Assembly: GCA_028023455.1 (NCBI GenBank)
Contig: JAQFVV010012545.1
Coordinates: 806,001-870,000 of the forward strand
Length of the DNA stretch: 64,000 bases
Direction: 5' to 3'
Source of the DNA: Epiperipatus broadwayi
Lineage: Eukaryota; Onychophora; Udeonychophora; Euonychophora; Peripatidae
In this document: in pieces, positions 35,730 through 48,304 of the stretch
Layout: the number at the start of each line of letters is the position of its first letter
Position numbering within the stretch: position 1 is the stretch's first letter
Translations under genes and position numbers: made by a program
The notes under the pieces: generated by a model
Databases searched by the model: none
What the model was told of the DNA's origin: nothing
The model's input: the letters and a program-made list of their open reading frames with translations, nothing else

Positions 35730-38198
35730 TTATAATAATTTTATACTCCTTGACTTCATATTAATAAACCTTGATATGATTGTATTTATTTCCAGTTCTA
35801 TACAAATATTCCGATCAATAGCAATTAATGCCAAATTAACAAGCCGTTTTTGTGACATAGTTGTTCTCAAGTAAGTTTTAATTAATTTTAACTTAGAAAA
35901 AGAGCGTTCACCGCTTGCAACACTAACAGGTAATGTTAATAATATTCTTAAAGCTATTGATAAGTTTGGCATAGATAAATTATTAGAAACTATAAAATTA
36001 AGTGTTTCGAAAGGGTTATGAGAATTTAAAAAATCCTTTTGAAAAATATCTCGAAAAGCACATAATTCGTCGAATAAATCTGTAGCATTAATATCTTTAC
36101 TGTTATCAAATTTCAAAATATTTTCTAAATCTTTGCATTTTGCTTGTAACTCGCTCTTATTAATTTCTGATATTTTATATAGAAAATTGAAATTATTATA
36201 ACATGCTTCGAGGAGTTCAAAGCGTTCTGTTAAAGAATTAATCGCTACATCTAAAAGTGTAAAAAACTTGTTTATTTTAAATTTTTCTTCAGGTATTTGA
36301 GGTGTTTCGTCCTGATGCTCGTAATCAAATTGACGAGTTTTTTTCCGTTGTCGAACTTCTTTGGCAGTTTTAAATTCTTTCTCTCCATCAACCTCTTCGC
36401 TAAGTTCATCTGCAATTTTGAGAATGTTTTTGAAATTTGAATCTGATCGATATTCTCGTAAAATTTATTTAGATTTGCGATCGATTCTAAAGCAAGTGAA
36501 GCATTCATATTTACATTTTGGAGCATTTTACTGACAGGATTTATTCTATTTAATATATCATGCCAAATTATTAAAGAACAAATAAATTTGTAATCCTTAA
36601 GGTTAGTGCAGAGTGATTGAGCTTCATGTTGAATTTTTCTATTAAAAGATTCGTTGTTCATTATTTCATAGAGTGCATCATAAATTTCACCCAACTGATA
36701 CCGTAGAGGCCGGATTGCATCAATTCTGCTTTCCCATCGTGTTTCTGATGGTTGTTTTAGAGTTAAAGTTTTAATAAATTTTAAAAGGATTGACCACCGT
36801 TTATAAGATGATGAAAAAATTGTATATTTTTTGAACAATTGCAAAAACCAATTGTATCTACATTGACTTTGCGGCATCGTTTATGATTAAGTTTAAAGAA
36901 TGAGCAGCACATGGTACGTAAAATGCACGAGGGTTTTTGGTTAAAATCAAATTTTGAAGTCCAGCCTTTTTGCCTTTCATGTTGGCCCCATTATCATACC
37001 CTTGACCACGCATGTCTTCAATGGGAATCTTCCATTTTTCCAGTTGTTCAATTATTGTTGTACATAAACCTCGTCCAGTGGAATCTGTTATATCTATGAA
37101 ACCTAAAAAGTTTTCTCTAATTTTAACCGTTCCATTATTACAAAAAACGAAGCGAATAATTATGGTCATTTGTTCAGTTTTACTTGCATCTGGTGTACAA
37201 CTAAAATAATAGAATAATATTTGGATTTCTTTTATCGATAATAAAATTGTTTCCTAATTGCTGTACTTAAAATTTCCAATAATTCATTTTGGCTATCTTT
37301 GCTCAAATAATGTACTCTATTGTTTTGATCTAGGGCCCTCTCAACATGATTTTCCATAATGGGATCAAACTTCGCAAATAATTCAATTAATTTTAAAAAA
37401 TTTCCGTTATTTTTTTCGTATAATTTATCAGATGATCCGCGAAATGCTAAATTTTGACTACCAAGGAATTTGATAATTTCAATCAGCCGTTCCAAACACT
37501 CCTCCAATGTTTCTTTTCCATTTATATAAATTTTGAGATTAACAATCAATAGTAATTTTGTTTTTTAATCTTTTCTCAAGTTCATTCCAATTCAATAAAC
37601 TTTTCATGTGAGCCATACTAGTTTCATGTCTTGTAAAGTTGTACTTAAATTTCTCCAATTATTGTATCCTTCTATGAGGCTAGATTCAGTAGATCCAAAA
37701 ACTTTGCAACAAAAGCAAAACACAGAGTTCAAAATTTCGGAATAAATAAGCCATTTTCGAAAAACTACTTCTCCGTTTTCCATTTTTCTATTATAATATA
37801 CATCAGAAAATTTACGGCCATGTACATCGTTCGGATATATAATATCTTTCTTTGAACAGGCCCCATTTCTACTAAAATAACACGTAGTTTGTCATCGATT
37901 TTATTCCATTCAGCTGGATCTTCTAAATTTGTACACATTTGATATGATATTGGCACAATGACTTTGTTGTCACTTAACTGTTTCTTACTAAAATCTTGTT
38001 CAATATTTTCAACAGTTCCCTGTGATCTAGATGATGTGCACAGTTCTGGTTCTTGTTGAGTATAAGCTATTTCAGAAGCAATTGATATTTTAAGATATTT
38101 ATTAAGTGATCCACTTTGTTTTTTAATGTTTGCTATTTTTTCAGCTTGGCGTTTAGATTTTGTGCACCGGATAGTTTTTTCTTAGTTTTTGATTCCAT
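35730..38198 (-). pseudogene. hAT transposase (TTF zinc finger, DUF4371, hATC), frameshifted
   Basis: Read on the minus strand from Met at 38198, the order matches ZMYM1/TTF-type hAT transposases of about 800 residues. First comes a basic KLSGA leader, then EDPAEWNKI and MGPVQ. A TTF zinc finger follows (FRKWLIY, CFCCKVFGS, then HETSMAHMKS, about 37600-37750). After SCTPDASKTEQMT comes DUF4371 with DITDSTGRG, GQGYDNGANMKGKKAG and VPCAAHSLNLI (about 36870-37160), then LKQPSETRWESRIDAIRPLR. The C-terminal dimerisation domain has LPVSVASGERSFSKLKLIKT and RLVNLALIAIDR (about 35800-35940). At least four frameshifts (near 38165, 37850, 37600 and 36870) and stops between blocks inactivate it. The expected Asp in the LDCTPD-like block is changed. 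The product would excise and reinsert its own element. Confidence 0.95.
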
Positions 38199-39394
38199 AT
38201 TACTTTACTCATGAACGCCACTTTAAAATAATTTCAAATGTAATAAATAAATAAATACGGACTCTAATTTATATATTTACATCATGTATCTTAATACTTA
38301 AGATTATATATGCTAATTTAGATGTCCAATACAAATTACTTCTTGCGCCAAAATACAAAACTCTATATGGGAGGGGAAGAAGTTGTTTAACTTGTTTACC
38401 TAAAAAAGGCAGCTAATAAATTGGAAATATTCAGCCATTGACATTAAAAATGGTCAGGTTTTAAAATAACTCAAGTGTCCAGTTTTTTACGCTTGATTGA
38501 ACATTTTAGTTTTACCATTGGCAAGATTTTCTTTTGTTATCATATATTTTTCTAATTAAACAGGTGGCCTGCCAGGCCTGATTTGCATTTCAATAGAAAA
38601 TTTCTGGGATTATAATTATTGTTTACAAGTTCTTACTAAGATTTTAAAATTTGCGATAAACATCATAAGCAAACGTATGTAATTAATTTGCAAACCTAAT
38701 TAGTATGAAAAATAGACTTTTGACAACGATTAAAATATATAAAATAAAAAGTAAACTGAAAATTATATTAAGTTTACTGGAATTATACCTATAATATATA
38801 TTACATACACGTTCGAATATTTATATCAAATTATTATTTAAATAAAAAATTAGAAAATGTTTTATTTTGCAATATTATAATCGTTTCTTAATTTCAAAAT
38901 TATGTACATGATCTAATATATATATACGCATATACATAGTAAGTTCTAATTTATAATACTTTTAGTGTGTGTTTATTTATATATTTTAGCAGAAAGTTAC
39001 TTATAGTTTACTATAAGCATATATATATATATATATAAACATTACAATATGAAATTTGTAATATAATAAACTTTATGTTTAGTTTATTGTTCATGATAAA
39101 TAATAGATTTGATTGTTTTATATTTTTAATATTAAGCAGAGCTTGTGTGCAGGCCTGCTTGTGTGTGTCATTTATTAAGATATAATATGACTTCATATGA
39201 TTTTCAATAATCTACTCTCAATAATTTTTGTAAATAAACATTTGAGAATAATATTCTTCAAATGTGAGTATTTTTGTTAGTAGAGTTTTAATTTCTCAGG
39301 GATGGCGCCTTCTTTTTCAGATGCTAATCTCTCAGTGATGGCGCCTCCTTCTGCCAGCGCCCGCATGCCCGCTTCCACCGGCCCTGAGCTTACC

Positions 39395-41744
39395 ATTTGT
39401 CTGATATTGAGTGTTTTTTCATCTTTCTTGTATTCTCTAACTACGAACATCTAGATATCCAATATAATATGAGCCTGCTATCTAAAATGAAAAGTATTAA
39501 CTCTGATTACAATCTAAAAACAATTTCATAAATCCAATACATATATTGCAATAGGAATGATATGAACTAATTTATATACAGCCACACACTGGTATGCGGA
39601 AATGTAACAGAAGTTAAAGAATAACTAAACATATTTACTTATGTGTAAGTCTTCATGTTAGTATCTCAAAATATGACTATTAATTAGACACTGATATTCT
39701 AAATATTTTATAACATTATGAATAATTATGATGACAAGCATCATGGTACTAATTTAGAGTTCACTCTCGGCAGAGAGCACACTATACTAAATTTTTTTAA
39801 TTAAACAGTCATCTCATAGAGACAGAATTTTTTACATTTAAATAGGGCAAAATCTATTTGCACAGCTATCATGTTTAAACTTGGACGGCCATCTTTATAC
39901 ACCTATATTTGAACCCTTCTAAAGATATTACATTTTTTCTATTATCTTTTCTAATTAATAAATGAGTGTAAGCACGGGTAGTTACAAATAATAATTGAAC
40001 ATACTCGGTTATTTTTTAACTAATTATGTGTATATTAGGGAAATAAGCTGTGCCCATACACAAGAGTGAAATAATTATTTTATTATTAATAATTAACTAG
40101 TATCAATATCATCATGTCATGAATACCTTTTACACTAATAATCATATTCACCATATATAAGTGCATGTTTTGTAAAGAATTATGCTTTGATATTTGTTTT
40201 TTAAAAAAAATCAGTAACTTATTTTAAAATTAGTAGTGTTGCATTAATCATATTAATATATATATATCAGATTTGTCGAATTCCATACAAAGTAAACCTA
40301 AAATACTAATATATTTGTTTACTATAGAGGTAAGAAGGAGATAGAAAAAAACTTCTTGGAAATATTTGACACCCTCATTGCATAAAATGAACCTCCCATA
40401 AAATGTTGTAAGAGGGAAAAAAGTATGCAAATATATGGTAAAAATATTAAATTAAATAAAGTAATTAATTTATTAGTCATTGTAATAAATTTGAGACTTT
40501 TTATGATAAAATATAAGTTCTTACAATTAAATGAACTTGGTATTTATCTAAGTATTAATGTTAGAGTTACCTTATATAGTTATTTCTTAAGTTATCAGTA
40601 GCAAATTTTTAAAATTGGATTCTATTCTTGAATAGCCATGTTGTTTCATAAATTTACTACAGTGCAAGATTTACTACATACTTTCTATGCTGATAGTTTT
40701 GCAGATTAAAGTTATAGTACAGATAAGTATGTCAATTAACAGATTATTCTTTTTGGATTTATTTTTTTGGGATTTTCCATCACAACATTTGTTCACTTCT
40801 AAGGAACTACTTAATGTAAAGCTAATGGTAAACACATTTCTAGGACTTTCAACCAGACATTTTGTAGACCATAACAATTTTACCTTGATAGTTCATAGCT
40901 TTGACTGTGGAATGTAATAAAAGGAACATATTTCTTGCTATACTATCATTTTCCTGTCATTGTGATCAGTATCCATTATTAGAATCAATAGCTGTCAATT
41001 TTGTTTACTATAATTCAGTTATTCTTCAGTTTGACTGTTTCAACACTGTCCATATTTGCACTTTACTGCCTTTTATTGATAAGTTGTTGACCAAAAAACC
41101 TGCTTTCCAAAGCTCACACATTAGATGTATCATCTATCCAGGCTGTTGTTTGATAAAAATTTTAACTGTTTACCAAATGACTTATTTCATTTTATTAAAA
41201 CAAAACGTTTAATTAGTTATAAAGGGGGGGGGTGCATTTTGACAATGGTTTTATTAAAATATAAAATTTTTAAGCACTTTTTTTACTATATATTTTTAAT
41301 ATTTTTTTTTCTTTTTAATAATTTATAAATAATTAAAGGGTGTTTCAGGACTTTCAACCCTATACTCTAACTTTTTGATTTATATGTTTGGAAATATATA
41401 ATTACATAAAACTAATTTTGTTTTATATAATAAGCCTCTTGCTATTTATAAAGATTACACCATCACCTCTGTAATCAAACTATTAATTTTTTATTTAGCA
41501 ATATATGTGAGTATACATTTTATAAATTATGCAAATATTTATATATATATTATGAAAATAATAAATATATTAACTAATTAATGGAAATAAATAAATAAAT
41601 AAATAAATATAACTATGAACAGGCTTAACAGTCAATATCCTTTCCCCATCCTATTTTCGGTTAATGATTTAATAAACCCTACAACAAATATATATGCTAG
41701 TGTAACAATTTGTACCTGCATGTTGTCATTTTATATATATATAT
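39395..41744. other. Unannotated AT-rich stretch
   Basis: It contains a CTCTCGGCAGAGAG hairpin (39765-39778), a G run (41224-41232) and an (ATAA)n (41586-41610). Overlapping open frames at 40687-41328 show no recognisable domain and are probably chance. Confidence 0.45.
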
Positions 41745-41870
41745 ATCATTTAACAATCAACAATCTCAAATTGTTGTCAAGGCAACATTTTAACAAAATA
41801 TGTATATAGACACTAAAGATTGCAATTTGAAATTATTGATACAAAGAAGTTTAAATAAACTTATTAAATA
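41745..41870. repeat. Dispersed copy of the 0.27-1.04 kb repeat
   Basis: AACAATCAACAATCTCAAAT, TTGTTGTCAAGGCAAC, ACTAAAGATTGCAA and AATTATTGATACAAAGAAGT match the tandem units at the left edge in order and orientation, without the SINE insert seen in unit 1. This proves the family is interspersed. Confidence 0.85.
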
Positions 41871-42044
41871 TCATTTAAATCGATATTTTAGTTTACTTTT
41901 AACCTTTTTTAATCCCAGCATAACATTAATATTTCTAGTTCAATCAGTTTTTTAATTCTTGCTGATTTGCCTAATCTTAAACTATTTTAGCTACTTTTCA
42001 CAAATGGTACTGAGATTCATTTGAAATAGTTATTATATATATGT

Positions 42045-42504
42045 ACATCAGAACTTCCAAGAGTATGTGGATTCATTCTATTCTTGACCCTTTGTTTGGC
42101 ATTTACAGTTCTTTTAATTCATAGCCTTGGGGAAAGGTGATTTTTGTTTACATTTACATTGAGTTGTGTTTAATTTAAAGCTTACATATTGAATCTTATT
42201 TAATCATTACAATCAAGGTGCTAAGAGATGCTGTTTCCAGTCTTGTATTATCGATTATAAGTTTAATAATTCTTAAGTGCCATATTCCATTTGACTGATT
42301 AATTTATTTAACTCTAAGTTACCAATAATGTTGACAATGGTGTGCTTATAAACATCAGTGCTCCCAAGAATAGGTGGATTCATTCTATTCTTGATCCTTT
42401 GTTCAACATTTAAATTGCTATTAATTCATAGTCTGGGAAGAATGATCTACTCCTTTTGTTTACATATACATTGAATTATATTCAATTTAAAGTTTGCATA
42501 TTTG
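42045..42504 (+). repeat. Two 150-bp direct repeats, 307 bp apart
   Basis: Copies 42045-42191 and 42352-42504 share ACATCAG, GTGGATTCATTCTATTCTTG, CCTTTGTT, TTAATTCATAG and TTTTGTTTACAT.TACATTGA. They differ by scattered substitutions and indels. Non-coding. Confidence 0.9.
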
Positions 42505-45500
42505 TACATATATAAATATCCATATACGTGTGTGCCTCTGCTTGCAAATTAACCATTCAAGATCTTCAATTTCTTACTGCCCAAATTAAAAATCAACAAC
42601 ATCATATGAACCCAAGTTCTAAATTTAATAGTGAAATGTGCTAATTTGTTAATCTCCATTTTTCAATAGGTTTTATTGGAATTTCCCTACAGTTGGCAAA
42701 ATTATTATTATGTGGACATAATATCATAAGGGTTTTTTTTTTTTTTTTGTAAAAAATATTTACTTACAATATAAAGGTTTTGAAATTAAACTGAGAGAGT
42801 GCAAACCTCTCAGTGCTTAACCAATCAGATCACAAATACTGAAACAGAGAATTTAACAAGAAAAGAGTGGTTCCACTCTCTTCTTTATTTGTCTTTCTAT
42901 ATATCCAAGCCAGTCCAAAGTACTTAGATCTGAAAGCGTGAATCTTAAATATCTTCACACTCATTCTGTTTTCTTTTTGCATGAGGTCATTTTAGATCAA
43001 ACTTCATAACCAGTTCCTATTCAATCTCAAATATTACCAAATTAAGTGTATCTATGCTCCATTTATGTATTCCATCAAAATATTATTTTTCATATAATAA
43101 ATATATTACTAGACCAAATTTAAAGAAGTATCAAACTTTAATTATTATGCATAATGCATTTTTTTGCTATGGCTGCCTTACTACATGTATTTTAAAGATA
43201 CTTTACTACATCGAAAGCCATTACAATATCCAAGGCAAGTGATGAAGAACATTATTTCTGAAATGCATATATACTGCAGAATAATTGGAAATGCTATTTT
43301 TTCAAAATGTATTTATTGAAATATGAATTTTATCTTTATTATGTTCATTTTCCTTCTGATGGATCAATCTAAAATAGAATGGGTTGTTCTTTATTGGTTT
43401 AATTGATAGTTGTTAAGCTCAATATTGCAATATCTTGTTGAGAAATTAATCATATAAATGTATTGATTTTTTTTTGGGTTTGTGTGATTTATTTAAATGA
43501 TCTAAGATTTATTTTTTTTTAAAATAATAATAAGCGAAACAGAATGCATGAAATTTAGTGTTAATAACATTGTTTTGAATTACAAAAATATATATATATT
43601 TCCAGAAATAGAAGTTTTTTAATACGGATATGAAAAGTTTAGAATTTTTTTCCAAAGATTGTTGTTTTATTTATAATCCAGCAAATACCATAAGATCAAC
43701 TTTTCGTTTCATTAAAAACAGAAAAATGTCTTAAAATCTGAATATAATCTTTTGCAATAGTACTCTTAATAATTATTTTGGATTGCAATTCTTACTTTTT
43801 CCCCATCTATCTAATGTTATATCTATAATAATTTTTAGCAATAATCTCTTACTTGAGGTTATGAGTATATTCAGCTAATGAATATTGTGCCCCTGTTAGG
43901 AGAAAACATGCCAACACAGGCTCCCTTTTCTTTAATATATGAACTGTATGAGATATTGAAGGAAAAATCTCATAGAACATATATAAAAAGTTATCAAAGA
44001 ATCACTAACTTACAATATCATTTAACCACCTAATATTCATCTCAAATCAAAATTCCCTTTCTAGTTGTTTATTTATTATGGCATAAAAAATTGGCTTTTT
44101 ATGATAGCCCAGATAAATTTTTTTTACAAACCTAAGAGTTGAGACAGCTGTTTTTGATTGTTCTAGCTATTATTAGAATCTTGGTCGTTCCATTTATCTG
44201 CTTCATAAATATAATTCGTCCCTCACCCATATGTGATATCAAATGCAATCGTGAAATATATAGTTAATGACAGCCCAATCTGTAGATAAACAGGAAGAAT
44301 TGAGCCTAAATAAAGCTACTAATGAATTTACCTCCTAGTTGGAATCCCGCAGATTCCTTTATGATGTTTGTTTATAATCAAGATTTCTAAAAAAAAATCT
44401 GTACATTAAATAAATAAATTGCTAATGAGTTTGTTCATAAAAAATAAAATTAATACATATATTTGTTTTGACAAGTATTATGTTTCTAAATCAATTTTCC
44501 ACATGAGCAAGATTTAATTTTTGATATAGACAAAGTGAACTGTGGTCGTAAAAGAGTTTGCTTATTTATAATAATAATAATAGAAATCTATTTCTCTCTT
44601 TACTTTTGTTAGTAGTTTGCTGCCTACTATTAAAAGTCAAGCCTGCATGCCAAGTATGCCATAGGTTACTGACTTTCGACCTAGAAGCTTGAGTTGAATC
44701 AAAACGAAAGGTAGCTGTTTATTTATTTTTTAATGGACTTTAAAAATGAAGTTTAAAACATAAAAAATTTAAAAACGAGAGAAATTTTTTTTTTTTTAAT
44801 GTTGATCGACTATTTGTGATTTTGAAATTTAAAAGTTCTGAAATGTATTTTGATGGTTTTGAACGAAGCCTGTGTGATTAAATTTCTTCTGAACGTATTC
44901 GGGGATTGCAAATTAGACATTGAATAGAAATTTATTACTGGAAAAAAAAGTTGGTTTTAATGAGCAGTTTAGTTAGAGACAAGAATATAAATAGTGCGTT
45001 TCAGTAAAAGAGTTAGTCTGAAATTAAGGATTAGCTTCGAAATACTTTTGATTTTTTATTATTAGCTTTCTTTTATGATGGATGAAATAGTAAACACAGA
45101 TATAACATTTTATTATAATTACTGTATATCTAATCTTTTGAGAGAGAATCGTTATTGTGTTAATTGCTTTTTATGCCATTCAATAAATATTGTGAATCCT
45201 AGAACATAACAAGAATCCAATATACCGGTAGGTAAAATTTCATACAGATAATAGCTTATCCTACGGTTTGAATAAATCTGTAAAAAGTAAAAAGGGAATT
45301 GATGTTTTCTCCGAGTGTCATATATAATTGAACATCTGAAAGGATAATGAAACTACTACCTGTGGACCGTTAAAGTCAACTCCGTCATTATACTGCAGCA
45401 TTAAACCGTGCAATACAAAGTAATGGAAAAGTTTATTGCTCAAGAATTCCAGTGAAATTCAAGTAGGGAAGGGATGAAGCTGAGATATGATCGCTGGAAA

Positions 45501-45689
45501 TCGAGTTTTAATATATGTCACTCTATCGCTGCTCTAAATCAGAAGCAATAAACCATTGGATCACCACAAAGCAGTATGGTGAAGGAGTTCTTCGCCATCC
45601 ATTTGAACATGCAACATCGCTGTTTACATGTATTAAAATTTCTGTGAATCGGTTAATTACATTTCATATTATTTTATGGATAACTTAAA
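42505..45689. other. Unannotated stretch
   Basis: It holds a T run at 42731-42747 and a tRNA-like patch at about 44660-44705 (GTTACTGACTTTCGACCTAG, then GAGTTGAATCA). A notably less AT-biased block lies at 45355-45640 directly before LINE copy B. I found no long open frame there. The block could be an unrecognised exon or element. Confidence 0.4.
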
Positions 45690-45690
45690 A

Positions 45691-47850
45691 GGTGATGCTA
45701 ATGATGTTCTTAATAAATTTAACACAGGAAGTGATCATCGATTAGTAAGGTGTAAGTTACATGTTAATGTAAAACTAGAGAGACAAAAATTATTGAGAAA
45801 AACAATATTTACAGTTGATATTCCTAATCTTCAGAAACATTCTAATGAATTTAAATTAGAACTTACAAATAGGTTTCAAGTGTTAGGAGATTTTGAACAT
45901 GATTCAGATTTGAATGAAATTAATATGAAAATAACTGATACACTTTTAAAAACTGCAACAAAGATAGCTGGTAGAAAAAAGCAGTAATTGACTAATAAAA
46001 TTTCTACTGAGACTAGAGAATTTATGAAGAAAAGAAGGAATATGAAGATATACAAAAATGATGTATTAAAAAGAATTGAATATCTTGAATTTTGTAAAAT
46101 GGTACGGAAAAGAGTTGAAAATGATATAAGAAAGTATAACTGTGAAATAGCAAGGAAAGCTGTAGAAGAAAATAAAAGTCTCAAGAATGTTAAACAACAT
46201 TTTGGTATTGGTAGGAAATTTATATCTGCAATAAGAAAAAAAGATGGAATTATTACTAAAAAGAGAGATGACATCATGAAATTGGTAGAAGATTTTTATC
46301 AAGAATTATATAGTAATAAAGAACAAGTACCTCCTATATCTATTACATCTTCCGAATTGCCCAGAATTTTAAATGAAGAAGTGAGACATGCAATTAAATG
46401 TGTGAAGAAAGGAAAGGCTCCAGGAAATGATGGATTTATAATTGATATATTAAAAGAAGGAGGTGAAGAAATAGAAACAATTTTGGCAAAGTTATATACC
46501 AAATGTCTAAATGATAAAGATGTACCGGAAGATTGGAAGAATGCAGTAATAATATTAATATTTTAAAAAGGTGATAAAGAAGATATTAGAAATTACAGAC
46601 CTATCAGCCTTTTATCAGTTTTATATAAAATTTTTACCAAGATAATTACAACTCGTCTACAGAGAACTTTGGATTTCCACCAACCAAGAGAACAAGCTGG
46701 ATTTAAAAGTGGTTTTAGTACAATAGATCATATCCAGGTATTGAGAGAAGTCATAGAAAGGACAAATGAATATGAGTTGTCATTATGTTTTGGATTTGTA
46801 GATTATGAAAAGGCATTCGATTCTATACACATTTCTTCAGTGATTAAAGCATTGGATCATCAAGGTATAGATCCAGGATATTGTCATATTTTAAAGAATA
46901 TTTATAAAAACACAAGAGCAACAATTAGATTACATAATGATACTGGAAAAATCAACATTGAGAAAGGTGTAAGGCAAGGTGACTCCATATCTCCAAAACT
47001 TTTTACAGCAGTGCTGCAAGAAGTATTTTGTGGATTAAAATGGGAAACTAAAGGAATGAAAGTAAATGGAGAGTATTTAAGTCATTTAGATTTTGCAGTT
47101 GATGTAGTTGTTTTTGCAAATAATGCTTCAGAGCTGCAGGAAATGTTGCAGGAGTTAGCAGATGAAAGTAGAAAAGTAGGACTAAAGATAAATGTTAAAA
47201 AGACTAAAGTAATGTTTAATCGATTTGCTCAAAATATGAAAATAAAGATTGATTATGAAGAATTAGAAGAAGTTAACAGTTACAAATACCTAGGTCAGAT
47301 TATTAATACAGATGGAAACATAATGGAGGAAATTAATCATAGAATTAAACTTGGTTGGAGTGCTTTTGGTAGAAATAACTTGATACTAAAAGGAAATATG
47401 CCTATGTGTTTGAAAAGAATGGTTTTTAACAAATGTGTTTTACCAGTTCTTACTTATGGATCTGAGACTTGGACACTTAATAGAAGAGCAATACAGAGAC
47501 TTCAGACCACTCAAAGGAGTATGGAGAGATGTATGTTGGGAGTAACAAGAAGAGATCGAAAACGCAATGTATGGGTAAGACAACAAACAGGTGTTACTGA
47601 CCTTATTGAAAAAATTAAAAGATTGAAATGGAGTTGGGCTGGACATATTGCTAGAAGAAATGATAATAGATAGATAATTGAAATTTTAAACTGGATTCCA
47701 AGAGATTGTAAAAGACCCAGAAAGAGACCACATGTGAGATGGATGGATGAAATAAGAAAATGTGCAGGGGTGTTGTGGAAAAGAGAAGCTAAAGATCAGA
47801 GAAGATGGATTAAACTTGGAGAGACCTTCATCCTGCAGTGGATTGATGGT

Positions 47851-47853
<3 letters not shown>
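45691..47853 (+). pseudogene. RTE-like ORF2: reverse transcriptase with three stops, catalytic Asp lost
   Basis: All open pieces (to 45987, 45988-46566, 46669-47673, and on to 47853) lie in one frame. Three nonsense codons interrupt them, at 45985 (TAA), 46564 (TAA) and 47671 (TAG where copy C has Trp), and no frameshift was found. Order: SDHRLV end of the endonuclease; basic linker; KGKAPGNDGF and NYRPISLL of RT motifs 0-2; GFVDYEKAFDSI, motif A, Asp at 46801; EKGVRQGDSISP, motif B; motif C read as FAVD at 47092-47103, where FADD is expected, GTT replacing an Asp codon; YKYLGQIINTDG; and the RTE-type C-terminus ETWTLNRR...WSWAGHIARR...WMDEIRKCAG. The enzyme would copy its RNA at the nicked target. 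The FAVD change alone should abolish polymerisation. Confidence 0.95.

Positions 47854-47893
<40 letters not shown>
47851..47893 (+). repeat. (TGA)n microsatellite at LINE 3' end
   Basis: About 14 uninterrupted TGA units begin with the ORF2 stop codon. The shorter versions in copies C (about 8499) and E (about 52500) support this as the native 3' terminus. Confidence 0.95.
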
Positions 47894-48304
47894 AAGAAAA
47901 TGTAATTCAAACTTTTTGTTTATATAAGAAAAAGAATATATTTAAATTATTAATAAATATTATTGATTTATAGATTTTCAATAATTGAAATAGACAGATA
48001 ATAATAATAATTATTATTATCTTTACAAATATACGTTTCTTGCTTTTCACCAGCTAGTCTATTGATCAGTACAATATTTTTATAATCCAATTATTTAATA
48101 TCAGTTTCAATAAATTATCAATAGATTGTTTAATGAGCCTCTGGCCAAAATTGTTTCTTAAATGATGTTTAACCACTTTGAAAATAAGAATAGATATTTC
48201 TTCATTTATATTCCACATAGACGATGTAAGAAATATTTTTTAAAGGTCTCCACATTTCAAAAAACTATACTACAATTCATTTTTATATATTTAAAATGAC
48301 TGAA

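Larger units (their letters stand above)
34861..39386 (-). mobile_element. hAT transposon, near full length, 8-bp target duplication
   Basis: The element starts CAGGGCCGG (34861) and ends CCGGCCCTG (39386). It is flanked on both sides by exact AGCTTACC (34853-34860 and 39387-39394). A CAGGG-type end with an 8-bp target duplication is diagnostic of the hAT superfamily. Subterminal GCGCCCGCATGC (34883) recurs inverted near the right end (about 39357-39368). The transposase relic lies inside on the minus strand, and a second palindromic element is nested near the left end. The right subterminal region (38199-39386) is AT-rich and non-coding apart from a tandem pair of GATGGCGCCT at 39302 and 39338. 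Confidence 0.95.
45690..47893 (+). mobile_element. RTE-like LINE copy B (best preserved)
   Basis: This 5'-truncated copy begins within the last part of the endonuclease (DVLNKFNTGSDHRLV) and continues to an intact 3' end. There, the ORF stop codon TGA (47851-47853) is itself the first unit of a (TGA)n tract that runs to about 47893. A minimal 3' UTR ending in a short-unit repeat is typical of RTE-clade elements. It heads a same-strand cluster with copies D and E. Confidence 0.95.

Noticed and set aside
40687-41328. Overlapping frames of 67-103 codons that might be a small gene
   Set aside because: No motif, no initiation or splice context and AT-driven composition; chance frames of this length occur across the window.
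45876-46502. Minus-strand frames within LINE copy B
   Set aside because: They are antisense shadows of the clearly recognisable plus-strand ORF2.
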